A stretch of 64,000 nt of DNA, from the NCBI RefSeq assembly GCF_027186265.1, contig NZ_CP114176.1, positions 3,162,001 through 3,226,000 on the forward strand, given 5' to 3'. A program made the translations under genes and the position numbers. Within the stretch, counting starts at the first letter, position 1, and each line of letters begins with the position of its first letter. Under the pieces are notes generated by a model, which saw only the letters and a program-made list of their open reading frames with translations, had not been told where the DNA came from and searched no databases. Source of the stretch: Lentibacillus daqui. GTDB lineage: Bacteria; Bacillota; Bacilli; Bacillales; Amphibacillaceae. Below, one piece after another: positions 45,897 through 54,854 of the stretch.

Positions 45897-47831
45897 CTAC
45901 GCTTTAGTTAATAAGGATTTAAATTCGGCATATGTTTCACACTGAAGTAGTCTTTGTAGCAAAGCCCGACTATCCAATAATTTTTTCAAGACATCGTACA
46001 TTGGTTTCAAACTATCTTTCTGATACCTATTGATATTCAGCAAATTGATCAATTGAACAGGCTTTTCCCCCCATTGGATAGGATGCTTTAACGTAACAAT
46101 AGACCAGAAAGTTTCATCTGTTTGCGATTCCAATGGGTGTGGAATCGCAACCAAATTTCCAAAACTGGTAGGTGAAAACTGCTCTCGTTCCAACACCGAG
46201 TCAATAAAATCCGCATTTACCATTCCAGCCTCAAATAGTTTATTGCCGATAAATTGAATCACTTCTTCCTTTGTAGAAAAATCCATTCTTAAATACGTAA
46301 ATTGTTCTCGCATGTATTTCTCCATTACTTCAACATCGTTATAGATCAGTCTATTAATGTTAGCCACATCTTGATTACCAAACAAAGCACTTACCTGAAT
46401 GACCGGAACGGATAACTTTTCCGGAATTGGGACAGTGCTAATGATAAAATCCAAATTACCCAGTGGTTGTTTACGCAAATTATAATACTCTGTCGTTCCC
46501 ATAATATATAAATGGTCGCTAAATTGATCCTTTAACTTATATAAAAGTAATTGCGCGGTTCCCAGTCCAGAAGCACAAACAATTAAACAGCGTTTTTTGT
46601 TTGTCGCATTCTTTTTTTGTCGTTCTAATGTTAACTGGATATGCAATGCCATATATCCAATTTCATTTTCGTTAATGGAAATATTCATTTTTTCATTGAT
46701 GACCTCCGCACCTGTAAGAGCAACCTCGAAAGAAAACGGGTATTTTGTTTTAATTTCCTGAAGCATTGGATTTCTGAGATTCATGTTATACCGATACCGA
46801 TTAATAGCGGGCTGTAAATGTAAACTAAGGGTTAACAACAATTTCTGATCTTTGGAAAGGTTTAATGCATATGTTTCATCTATTTGCGAAAGGATATTAC
46901 TCGTTAATTGTTGAACTTCCTCATTTAGAACGGATTGTGCTTCTTCCATTTCCTGTTCAGGATGTGTCATTTTTGTTCCTTGTAAGTGAATAGCTAAGTA
47001 GGCAACTTCATTAACTGGAAAAGATATCTTTAGTTTTTGTTCTATTTCCTGGACAATTTCCCTTGCAATCGTATATTCTTTTTTACCCGTGATCTTGTTG
47101 AGCTCCTCTTGATACATTTTAACTACGTACCTTTCATGTATCCGCTTACAGGAAATAACGATATGCGTAATTAAATTATGCAGACTAATATCAGTGATGG
47201 TTGTCTTATATTTTTTCAGTTTGGAAAGAATACTATTTCGAATCCATTCTATTTCATCTTTGGGTAGTATCTCCAGCCAATCTGAAGCTTGGTCCGTTAT
47301 ATTTATATTTTGCATTTGATTGAATACATATTCGGAGATGCAAAATCGTATTTGCATTTCATCTCCGAGCACTTTAACCCCATAATTTGGTTTATGATCA
47401 AGAGACAGACTATAACGTTCCAGAATTTTAAGTACACTTTTCAAATCGCTTTGTAAAGTGGATCGACTAATAAATAGTTCATCAGCAAGTACGTCCATTT
47501 TTATATAAGATGATTGCAATAAAAGTTTCTTTACCAAAAATTGTACGCGATCATCAGGCTCAGTCGGGACAATCTGATTGTTTACATCTGTTATTTTTTG
47601 TAAAAAGCGTTTGAATCCTTCTTTATCAATGACATTGATTCGATAGCCTTTTCCTCGATAGGATTCGACACGAGCAATATTTTCATTTAATTGTTCATTT
47701 AATTCTTTGATATCATTACGTATCGTTTTTGAACTAACCTGTAAAGCAACAGCCAGCTCTGAGCTTGTTTGCAGATCTGTTGATGTCAATAGCTGTTGAA
47801 TAATTTGTTGCATCCGGGTATTCATACGCAT
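45897..47831 (-). CDS. LicR-type PRD-containing PTS transcriptional activator
   Basis: A 644-residue regulator: HTH_11 (about 1-60, SSELAVALQVSSKTIRNDIK), Mga-like HTH (about 85-165), two PTS regulation domains with His in VAYLAIHLQG and IGYMALHIQL, an EIIB-like domain with Cys in LIVCASGLGTAQLL, and a C-terminal EIIA-fructose-type domain with His in VAIPHPLES. I start it at the ATG at 47831 with AAAGGGA upstream; the extra 30 codons of the longer frame look non-coding. Phosphorylation by PTS proteins tunes its activity. It should activate the adjacent GH4-PTS operon. Confidence 0.92.
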   Translation of the reverse strand: MRMNTRMQQIIQQLLTSTDLQTSSELAVALQVSSKTIRNDIKELNEQLNENIARVESYRGKGYRINVIDKEGFKRFLQKITDVNNQIVPTEPDDRVQFLVKKLLLQSSYIKMDVLADELFISRSTLQSDLKSVLKILERYSLSLDHKPNYGVKVLGDEMQIRFCISEYVFNQMQNINITDQASDWLEILPKDEIEWIRNSILSKLKKYKTTITDISLHNLITHIVISCKRIHERYVVKMYQEELNKITGKKEYTIAREIVQEIEQKLKISFPVNEVAYLAIHLQGTKMTHPEQEMEEAQSVLNEEVQQLTSNILSQIDETYALNLSKDQKLLLTLSLHLQPAINRYRYNMNLRNPMLQEIKTKYPFSFEVALTGAEVINEKMNISINENEIGYMALHIQLTLERQKKNATNKKRCLIVCASGLGTAQLLLYKLKDQFSDHLYIMGTTEYYNLRKQPLGNLDFIISTVPIPEKLSVPVIQVSALFGNQDVANINRLIYNDVEVMEKYMREQFTYLRMDFSTKEEVIQFIGNKLFEAGMVNADFIDSVLEREQFSPTSFGNLVAIPHPLESQTDETFWSIVTLKHPIQWGEKPVQLINLLNINRYQKDSLKPMYDVLKKLLDSRALLQRLLQCETYAEFKSLLTKA

Positions 47832-47945
47832 TAAGTCCCTTTCTATGCAAATAGTCCTGGATTCAGTATAAAATAGTTGAAATGGAAACACAACTTTCGT
47901 TAACAATGAGGTTTGCGTCACGTTTTTCTTGTGAAATCGGTGGAG

Positions 47946-47982
47946 GTAAAAAACAGAGAGGCAATTTCCTCTCTGTTTTTTT
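47946..47982. terminator. Bidirectional terminator
   Basis: AAAAACAGAGAGG and CCTCTCTGTTTTT, perfect 13-bp stem with a 6-base loop and T-runs on both strands. It isolates the licR-like gene from the SDR remnant. Confidence 0.85.
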
Positions 47983-48221
47983 CAACTTCCCCGGCCTAAA
48001 GATGAAAACTGAAATTTATTTTTACTGCATAAATTACCCTTGACATGATGTTATCCTCACTATTGGAAGGGACATTTCCGATCTCATTTATTAAGATCAA
48101 AACCGGCATAATTGGAACATCGCCTTTGCGATCCCAAAGTTTTTGCTGAAACGATCTGATTATTATACTTAAAATCAAAATGGCAATGAACACGTAACGG
48201 TTCATTGCCATAAATTTCTCA

Positions 48222-48645
48222 TTGCAGGTTTGACGCACCGCCATCAATGACAAATTCTGTGCCTGTTGAAAATGATGAATCATCGGAGGCTAGAAATAAA
48301 ACAGTCTTGGCTACTTCTGTTGGCTTTCCCATTCGGCCTAATGGATAGCTGGCATCCAATTCTTCTTCCGACTTATTCATTACATCTGAGGCATAATCCG
48401 CCATACCAGTCGTAATATACCCTGGATGAATGGAGTTCACCCTTATTCCGTTAGAGGCGTATTCTGCGGCTGCATCCTTGGTCATCACGCGCACCGCACC
48501 TTTAACTTGCACCATAAAGCAAATGACCAGATGCTCCTGTTAAACCAGCCATGGACGATGCATTTATAACCGATCCAGCTTTATTTTTCTCCATTTCCGG
48601 AAGCACATGTTTCAATCCCAAGAAGACACCCGTTACATTAATGCT
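48222..48645 (-). pseudogene. Short-chain dehydrogenase/reductase remnant
   Basis: The reverse strand reads INVTGVFLGLKHVLPEM, GSVINASSMAGLTGASGH, LLYGAS, then a frameshift near 48510 and KGAVRVMTKDAAAEYASNGI, RVNSIHPGYITTGMA and the C-terminus FVIDGGASNLQ. That covers the last ~60% of an SDR, including the catalytic Tyr and Lys, but split by the frameshift. The NAD-binding N-terminal part is missing; the sequence is lost abruptly at 48645. Confidence 0.8.
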
Positions 48646-48991
48646 CTATAAAAAAATAACCACCCTATATGGCCTTGACAAGATTTAGGGCATGTACTAG
48701 CATGGACAGCCTTTTATATAGCATGATCTTCTAATTATATACTCCATTTTAAGCCTTTTTAAATAGCTTTGACCAAAAAGTAGAATAAAAGTAAATGAGT
48801 TAGGGGCCTTCCTGTCATTTTTGTTCCATTTAAAAACCAATTGAAAATAACCTACTTCCAACATGGACAACTTAAATCAATGACAACACCCTGCCAATCC
48901 AACCGTTATACACTAAAATCACCTTTACTGCCCTCTAAAACTACTTAGTTGTATTAAGTCTCTTCTATAAACATAATAAAACTATTCCCTT
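48646..48991. other. Intergenic stretch, no gene recognised
   Basis: AT-rich. It abuts the broken end of the SDR remnant and may hold a worn insertion-element scar, but no transposase frame or terminal repeat was seen. No clear terminator for the second PTS operon was found either. Confidence 0.4.
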
Positions 48992-50308
48992 TCACGTTTC
49001 AAACTGTGGCAAATATTCCTTATGAGCCTCAAGCATTTCATCCAGGATTTGCTTTGCTACTTCATCCGATGGGACAAGTGGATTGATTGTCATCGCCAAC
49101 AGAGCTTTACTGTATGATCCTGAAATCGCAGCCTCTGATGTAATCCGTTCAAAGGATTTAATAGATTGCACAAGCCCTCTTACTGCAACCGGTAAGTCGC
49201 CGACTGTAAGCGGAATAGGCCCATCTTTCGTAATAACACAATTGATCTCTACAGCGGATTCATTCGGTAGACTTTCAATTGCCCCATTATTTTTGGTATT
49301 TACTGTCTGAATATCGTGTTTATCGTTATGGATAGAATGGATTAGACTACATGCTGCATCACTATAGTATGCGCCACCTCTTTTTTCCAATTGTGGCGGT
49401 TTACGATCCAAATCCGGGTCTTTGTATAGCTTAAACAAATCCTTTTCTAATTGTTTAACCATTTCTGCACGAGTGCCTTCTTTTAATGCTGCCTGTTGTT
49501 CTTCCTCAAGTATTTCTTTCGTCTTATAATAATAACGGTGGTATGGACACGGCATGACGCCAAGTTCCTTAATAAAGTCTTGTTGCCATCCAAAATCCGA
49601 GATATTATTCATCCTGATTCCGGAAGATTCATCGCCTCCCATTGCAGAAAGAACGTTACCCGTAACTTCTTCACCGTCTAAATAAATATGAAGGCCATAT
49701 ACCATGTGATTCAATCCGGCGAAATTGATGTGAATGCGATCAGCATCGACTTCCAACATCTTGGCAACCAAGATTCGCATTGTTATCGGAAGGTTGCAAA
49801 GTCCGACCACCTTTTTGATACTACTGTGACGCAAAACCGCCTCCGTAACCATACCTGTGGGGTTGGAGAAGTTAATAAGCCAAGCATCAGGACACAATTC
49901 TTCCATTTCTTTACAAATATCCAAAATCACAGGTATGGTTCGGAGTCCCTTAAACAGTCCACCCGGTCCATTTGTTTCCTGTCCAATCACACCATATTTT
50001 AACGGAATACGTTCATCCTTGGCTCTCGCGTCCAATAGACCAACCCGTATTTGTGTTGTAACAAAATCAGCGTTTTTAAGCGCTTCTCTACGACTCATTG
50101 TCAAATGGATGTCGATTGGTACACCTGCTTTTTCAACCATGCGTTTTGCCAGATTACCTACAATATTTAATTTTTCCCGTCCCTCAGGAATATCAACCAG
50201 CCACAACTCACGAATGGGAAGTTCATCATATCGGTTAATAAAACCTTCGACTAATTCTGGAGTATAACTGGAACCTCCGCCAATCGTTACCACTTTTAAC
50301 CCTTTCAT
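48992..50308 (-). CDS. GH4 6-phospho-beta-glucosidase (second copy)
   Basis: A 438-residue GH4 enzyme collinear with the one at 44.4-45.7 kb: TIGGGSSYTPELVEG, ETNGPGGLFKGLRTIP, GLCNLPITMRI and GLNHMVYG. Its start overlaps the EIIA stop by four bases. Last gene of the second PTS operon. Divergence from the first copy suggests different beta-glucosides. Confidence 0.94.
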   Translation of the reverse strand: MKGLKVVTIGGGSSYTPELVEGFINRYDELPIRELWLVDIPEGREKLNIVGNLAKRMVEKAGVPIDIHLTMSRREALKNADFVTTQIRVGLLDARAKDERIPLKYGVIGQETNGPGGLFKGLRTIPVILDICKEMEELCPDAWLINFSNPTGMVTEAVLRHSSIKKVVGLCNLPITMRILVAKMLEVDADRIHINFAGLNHMVYGLHIYLDGEEVTGNVLSAMGGDESSGIRMNNISDFGWQQDFIKELGVMPCPYHRYYYKTKEILEEEQQAALKEGTRAEMVKQLEKDLFKLYKDPDLDRKPPQLEKRGGAYYSDAACSLIHSIHNDKHDIQTVNTKNNGAIESLPNESAVEINCVITKDGPIPLTVGDLPVAVRGLVQSIKSFERITSEAAISGSYSKALLAMTINPLVPSDEVAKQILDEMLEAHKEYLPQFET

Positions 50309-50631
50309 GATGGTTTCACCTCACCTGTTAGATCCAGCTTTTCATATAGATCGACAAATTCAATTGCCAGATCTTTAACAGCTACCGCATTCATAAAGTG
50401 ATCCTGCGCATGAACGAGGAGTAACGTTACATCCGTCTTTTCCCCCCTGGACTCTTTTTGAATGAATTCAGTTTGTGTTTCATGTGCATCTAAAATCTCT
50501 TTTTTCGCATCTTCCAGCCTCTGTTTAGCACCATCTATATCGTTGTTTTTAGCTAATGAAATAGCCTCCATAGCTAGGCTTCTAGCATTTCCAGCATGTA
50601 AAATGATTTGAAATACTACTTCTTCACTCAT
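50305..50631 (-). CDS. PTS lactose/cellobiose-type EIIA (second system)
   Basis: A 108-residue EIIA with LLVHAQDHFM and ILHAGNARSLAMEAI. AAAGGGATG precedes the ATG. Partner of the EIIB and EIIC upstream. Confidence 0.95.
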   Translation of the reverse strand: MSEEVVFQIILHAGNARSLAMEAISLAKNNDIDGAKQRLEDAKKEILDAHETQTEFIQKESRGEKTDVTLLLVHAQDHFMNAVAVKDLAIEFVDLYEKLDLTGEVKPS

Positions 50632-50704
50632 CTATTCATCCCTTTCTAAGTTAATCATTTGGAAAAACCTTTTGCCCATCTCACTGTCCATTTTTTAAAT
50701 GTGA

Positions 50705-51994
50705 TTAGACATCCTCTGAAATTGCCTTTTTCTCTTCATCTGATTCCTCAGCCTTTTCATCTTTTTGTAGCTTTTTATCATATAAACGGAAAAATGGATA
50801 ATAAATGAGCAAGGATACAACCAGATTAAATAACATAAGCACACCGCCACGCCAATCTCCTGTTGTCAATATCCCGGAAAATGGAGGAGGTGTTGTCCAC
50901 GGAACAATAACAAAAGGCTTCCCGACAAGGCCAATTGACATGGACGTGTAGGTTATGATGGTAACGACCAATGGCACAAGGAGAAAAGGAATGAACAATA
51001 GCGGGTTTAATACAACGGGCGCTCCAAACATGATTGGTTCACTAATATTAAAAAAACTGGACCACACAGACATTTTACCCAGGTTTTTAAGGTGTTTTGA
51101 TCTTGCCCGCCACACAAATAATATGGCCAGCGCAAACGCCATCCCCGTTCCGCCTACTGCAAACCATATAGCCATAAGGGGTTGACCAACGACATGAGGA
51201 AGTTCCTCTCCAGCCTGTTTAGCGGCAACGTTAGCTTCGGTAAGGCTATACCATATGGGAGCTAATACACTTGCAACAATAGACTCGCCATGAAGTCCTA
51301 AAGCCCACAACAGAGAAATAAGAAATACAGCAATCAGCGCACCCCAAAGACTTCCTCCGATTAACTCCAGCGGTGCCTTCAATACAGTGCCAATTACATC
51401 GTGTAGGGACAAACCGAAAGAAGCATCAAGTATAACATCGACGCCCCAGACAATAAGAATAATGAAAAAGCCAGGTAAAAGTGCTGTAAAGGCTCTCCAA
51501 ACAGAAGGCGGAACCGTACTGGGCATTTTAATCACAATATGTTTGGACTCAAAAAATCGATATACTTCAACGGTAAAAATAGCTAAAACAATAGCAATAA
51601 ACAATCCTTCTGCTCCCATTAAATCCAATGGAAGATTGCCTTCATCCGTAAGAGGGGTAGCCACCATAAAGGCCGCCAATCCAAGAACACCCGCAGATAA
51701 TCCATCCATGTCATAACTTTTAGCAAGGCTATAGGATATGCCAAAAACAGCAACCAATCCCAGCATGCCAAATGTTGCATTTACCGGAATGTTCAGTGTT
51801 TCCGCGTAAGGCTCCATAAATTCTGCCCAAGATTCAATGGGAGGTGATGATATAATCAAAAAGACACTTCCAATAATAAGCAAAGGCATCGCTGAAATAA
51901 TTCCATCACGAACCGCCTTCAAGTGACGCTGTTCAGATATCTTTCCTGCTACAGGCATAAAATAGCGTTCCATCAATTGATTAAACCCATTCAT
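50705..51994 (-). CDS. PTS lactose/cellobiose-type EIIC permease (second system)
   Basis: A 429-residue EIIC with ALGLHGESIVASV, FNISEPIMFGAPVVLNP and IVPWTTPPPFSGIL, and a charged C-terminal tail (KDEKAEESDEEKK). AAAGGAG precedes the ATG. The sugar-site motif reads NISEP here instead of NINEP in the other two permeases, so the substrate may differ. Confidence 0.95.
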   Translation of the reverse strand: MNGFNQLMERYFMPVAGKISEQRHLKAVRDGIISAMPLLIIGSVFLIISSPPIESWAEFMEPYAETLNIPVNATFGMLGLVAVFGISYSLAKSYDMDGLSAGVLGLAAFMVATPLTDEGNLPLDLMGAEGLFIAIVLAIFTVEVYRFFESKHIVIKMPSTVPPSVWRAFTALLPGFFIILIVWGVDVILDASFGLSLHDVIGTVLKAPLELIGGSLWGALIAVFLISLLWALGLHGESIVASVLAPIWYSLTEANVAAKQAGEELPHVVGQPLMAIWFAVGGTGMAFALAILFVWRARSKHLKNLGKMSVWSSFFNISEPIMFGAPVVLNPLLFIPFLLVPLVVTIITYTSMSIGLVGKPFVIVPWTTPPPFSGILTTGDWRGGVLMLFNLVVSLLIYYPFFRLYDKKLQKDEKAEESDEEKKAISEDV

Positions 51995-52060
51995 GAAAAA
52001 TCACTCCTTTCACAGTTTTCCTGCCTAACGTCTTTAAAGCTTTATACAGGGGAAAAGGAT

Positions 52061-52372
52061 TCAAGACCTTTTCTTCCTCAAATCCAAAGCTTGTTTTAAA
52101 ACTTTTTCACCATTTATAGAACCATATGCCGCCATATCAATGACATCAAGTGACACATTCGCTGCATCGGCTTTAGATATAAATTCACCTTTCTTATAAC
52201 GAATTTGGGGTCCCAGCAAAATGACATCTGCTGTTTTCAATTGCTGGTCAAATGCATCAACAGCATGTGCCTCTATCTCCACAGCTGATTCTAGCCTTTC
52301 AGACGCTTCTCTCATCTTTTGAACTAATAAACTGGTGCTCATTCCTTGAGCGCATAGAAGTACAATACGCAT
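52061..52372 (-). CDS. PTS lactose/cellobiose-type EIIB (second system)
   Basis: A 103-residue EIIB with active Cys in VLLCAQGMSTSLLV; the usual CSAG reads CAQG. AAAAGGAGG precedes the ATG. First gene of the operon EIIB-EIIC-EIIA-GH4. No regulator is adjacent. Confidence 0.94.
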   Translation of the reverse strand: MRIVLLCAQGMSTSLLVQKMREASERLESAVEIEAHAVDAFDQQLKTADVILLGPQIRYKKGEFISKADAANVSLDVIDMAAYGSINGEKVLKQALDLRKKRS

Positions 52373-52643
52373 AAAAATCCTCCTTTTTATAATTTTAGTT
52401 CATACCAGAGTTATATTATCGATAACGTTTCAATATTACCGGATGTAAAAGTAAATATAGATTTGCGAATCAACTTTTAGTGTGCCCTGAACGCATACAG
52501 CAAATCAAAAGTAAAAATGAAAACGAACATTGAAGAAAAATATAAGGAATTACTATGCAAACATGGAAAAGTAAACCGTAAAACTGGTGAATCAAAAAAG
52601 CTGGTATCTATAATGACCGAATGAAAAACGCATGGAGATGATG
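52373..52643. other. Upstream region of the second PTS operon
   Basis: Contains TTATCGATAA, a perfect palindrome near 52418-52427, beside a degenerate cre-like TTGAAACGTT. On the + strand a 35-codon frame (52518-52625, KTNIEEKYKELLCKHGKVN...) lacks a clear ribosome binding site and is followed by a terminator hairpin; function unknown. Confidence 0.4.
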
Positions 52644-52691
52644 AAAAAAGGAATTGCCCGTCTCATCGTTTGAGATAGGCAATTCCTTTTT
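52644..52691. terminator. Bidirectional terminator
   Basis: AAAAGGAATTGCC and GGCAATTCCTTTT, perfect 13-bp stem with an inner TCTCA/TGAGA. Serves the NamZ-like gene on the reverse strand and any + strand transcript. Confidence 0.8.
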
Positions 52692-52802
52692 CATCGAGTA
52701 ATCGTAGCTGTCGCTGTAGCAGTTACCGGTAAACGTCGGATTAATTAATAGGTAGACTGGCAATTGTCTTTTCAATGTTTCACAGCACTCCTCTACTTAC
52801 TT

Positions 52803-54338
52803 TCATTGCGCGAGTATTGCATCTGCTTTTTGCTGAAGTTTAACCTGTGCTTTATCTGATATAAGATTATTCTCTTTTTGGGCGTCAATTAACTTTTTAA
52901 AACCTTTCATATGTTTGATAACTTTATCAACTGCTTCCTTTTTCTCATACTGGCCAACAGCTTTTACGTGTAACTTCAGATCATGAGCTGCCCCATCATC
53001 CATAATGTCGCCACTTTCCTCTAGCTCCGTTACTGTGGCCAGGATATCCTCCGAACTAATCGGATCTTCCGGGTACGGTGGATATAATAAATACGGATTC
53101 CGTACATCTTTAACCCAAGTATTTAATTCATCTCCCCAGGATGCCATAATATCGTCAACCGGTTCGCCATTACTTAACATATCCGCTGCTTCAGGATCAC
53201 CAATAAGCTCAGCATAATTATCACTCATTTCGAATTTTTCCGGGTCCTGATTTCTCATCACATCTATTAAATGAAGACCCAATTCAACTTGGTCTATTTT
53301 TAAAGGGTCATCAATATGGATTTGAACGCCTCCAACCAATTCTCCCTCATACTCTCCAGATGTTGGCGTAAAATTGGCAGGTCTGAATTTCACCCCTGGA
53401 AGTTCGAGATTGTTCATATCCTCCGCTAAATCTTCTGCATCAATCCAAGGCGCGCCAACTAACTCAAACGGCCTTGTTGTACCCAGTCCTTCTGATAGGT
53501 TCGTATCGTCCAATAGCTCTGTCCCAGAATACAAATGAGCAGAATCTTCTGTTGGTATATTCGGTGACGTCATGACCCAAGGAAGGCCTGTATCTTCAAA
53601 AGACATCGTTCGTTCCCAATCTTCCATTTCAGCCACTTTCACATCAGTATCTAAACCGTATTCCGTATTCCACATCGTTGCCAGTTCACCCACTGTCATC
53701 CCGTGTCTGATAGGCAAAAGAAACCTTCCCATAAAACTGACAGCGTCTTCGAAACGAACTGGTCCCTCAACTTTGGTACCTCCATTAGGATTCGGCCTAT
53801 CCAAAACAATTAATTCCTTATCCTGCCCAGCTGCTGCTTCCATCGCAAACCCAAGTGTATAAATATACGTGTAGACATTCGAATCGATATCCTGAATGTC
53901 ATAAAGCAGGACATCAACGTCTTCAAGCATCTCTTCGGTCGGCTTCCAAGTTTCCCCATAAAGACTATAAACCGGGAGCCCTGTTTTTTCGTCGATATAG
54001 GAATCTACATGTTCCCCTGCTTCACGTTCTCCCCGTATACCATGCTCCGGTCCATATAAAGCAGTTAAATTTACATCAGGGTGGTCATACAATACGTCGA
54101 TACTGCTTTCTAAATCACTTGTAACCCCAGTCGGATTTGTAATGAGTCCAACACGCTTACCTTCGATCCAATCTAAATGATCATCTAAAAGAACTTCAAT
54201 TCCTGGCTTCACGTTTTCAGCATTTGCTTCATCTCCATCATCTTGCGGTTCTTCTGCTGACACGATAATGATCCCGATAAACACGCCCATTAATACGATC
54301 AACAATAATGTTACCTTCCGCATTCGCTTATACTTCAT
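52803..54338 (-). CDS. NamZ-like exo-beta-N-acetylmuramidase (DUF1343), exported, FIMAH-like tail
   Basis: A 511-residue exported protein. After a hydrophobic signal or anchor (about 8-28) comes the DUF1343 domain with GLITNPTGVTSD, LYGPEHGIRGEREAG (the Glu-His catalytic region of NamZ), LLYDIQDIDSNVYTYIY and VLDRPNPNGG. The C-terminal ~70 residues (LKLHVKAVGQYEKKEA, KHMKGFKKLIDAQKEN) form a FIMAH-like helical domain. NamZ of Bacillus subtilis (YbbC) cuts MurNAc from the non-reducing end of wall fragments. The ATG at 54338 has GGAAGGGGG upstream. No nagZ or amiE gene is adjacent, unlike in B. subtilis. Confidence 0.87.
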   Translation of the reverse strand: MKYKRMRKVTLLLIVLMGVFIGIIIVSAEEPQDDGDEANAENVKPGIEVLLDDHLDWIEGKRVGLITNPTGVTSDLESSIDVLYDHPDVNLTALYGPEHGIRGEREAGEHVDSYIDEKTGLPVYSLYGETWKPTEEMLEDVDVLLYDIQDIDSNVYTYIYTLGFAMEAAAGQDKELIVLDRPNPNGGTKVEGPVRFEDAVSFMGRFLLPIRHGMTVGELATMWNTEYGLDTDVKVAEMEDWERTMSFEDTGLPWVMTSPNIPTEDSAHLYSGTELLDDTNLSEGLGTTRPFELVGAPWIDAEDLAEDMNNLELPGVKFRPANFTPTSGEYEGELVGGVQIHIDDPLKIDQVELGLHLIDVMRNQDPEKFEMSDNYAELIGDPEAADMLSNGEPVDDIMASWGDELNTWVKDVRNPYLLYPPYPEDPISSEDILATVTELEESGDIMDDGAAHDLKLHVKAVGQYEKKEAVDKVIKHMKGFKKLIDAQKENNLISDKAQVKLQQKADAILAQ

Positions 54339-54388
54339 GACACTTTTCCCCCTTCCATATAATAGGAACAAATCATGTAAAACAGCTC

Positions 54389-54437
54389 AAAAAACTTCCA
54401 GAATACTGTTGGCGTACGTTGCAATATCCCGGAAGTT
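54389..54437 (-). terminator. Terminator-like hairpin in the NamZ leader
   Basis: AACTTCC and GGAAGTT with an inner ATACTG/CAATAT-type pairing, followed on the reverse strand by TTTTTTG. It ends about 50 bases before the NamZ start, so it may be an attenuator. Confidence 0.55.
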
Positions 54438-54540
54438 GTTACTCTTTTGTAAACTATTAAATTTTTTCTCCATCATCCTGTTTTGACGTAAAGGTCCTAA
54501 GAGTGATGGGCAGACTAAACGATACTAATTCCCTGCAATA

Positions 54541-54564
54541 TTAGAACCAAATCCAGGCCATCAT
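54541..54564 (-). other. Seven-codon micro-ORF with strong ribosome binding site
   Basis: GGGAGGTG, CGA, then MMAWIWF and TAA, upstream of the NamZ hairpin. Two Trp in seven codons. Could be a leader peptide or chance. Confidence 0.3.
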
Positions 54565-54809
54565 TCGCACCTCCCATTTTGATATAAAATTGCTCTCACC
54601 CCCGAACCTTATTGATCCTGCCAAACATTACAACCATATACATTATATTGAACTTTTGATAAATTAAATAGTACCTTAAGTAACAATTATATTAGAAATA
54701 AACAAAAAATTAGGTAAAAGGTCTTTAGCAGAATAAGAACAAGGGAGTTCAGGTGCACCGGAAGAATTTGGTTCAAATACGTCCTCTATTTATCTATACG
54801 AAGAGTAGA
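54565..54809. other. Intergenic, no gene recognised
   Basis: AT-rich sequence between the tctA remnant and the NamZ leader, without a supported ORF. Confidence 0.4.
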
Positions 54810-54838
54810 GGCGACAACCAAACATTGATTGTCGCCTT
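54810..54838 (-). terminator. Hairpin after the tctA remnant
   Basis: AGGCGACAA and TTGTCGCCT, perfect 9-bp stem. No T-run, so it may be only a partial terminator. Confidence 0.5.
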
Positions 54839-54854
54839 CTCGGTATGATGAATA

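Noticed and set aside
47996..48283. 95-codon ORF overlapping the end of the SDR remnant
   Set aside because: Its first part is the SDR frame read out of phase and the start has no ribosome binding site; at most a small membrane peptide remains.
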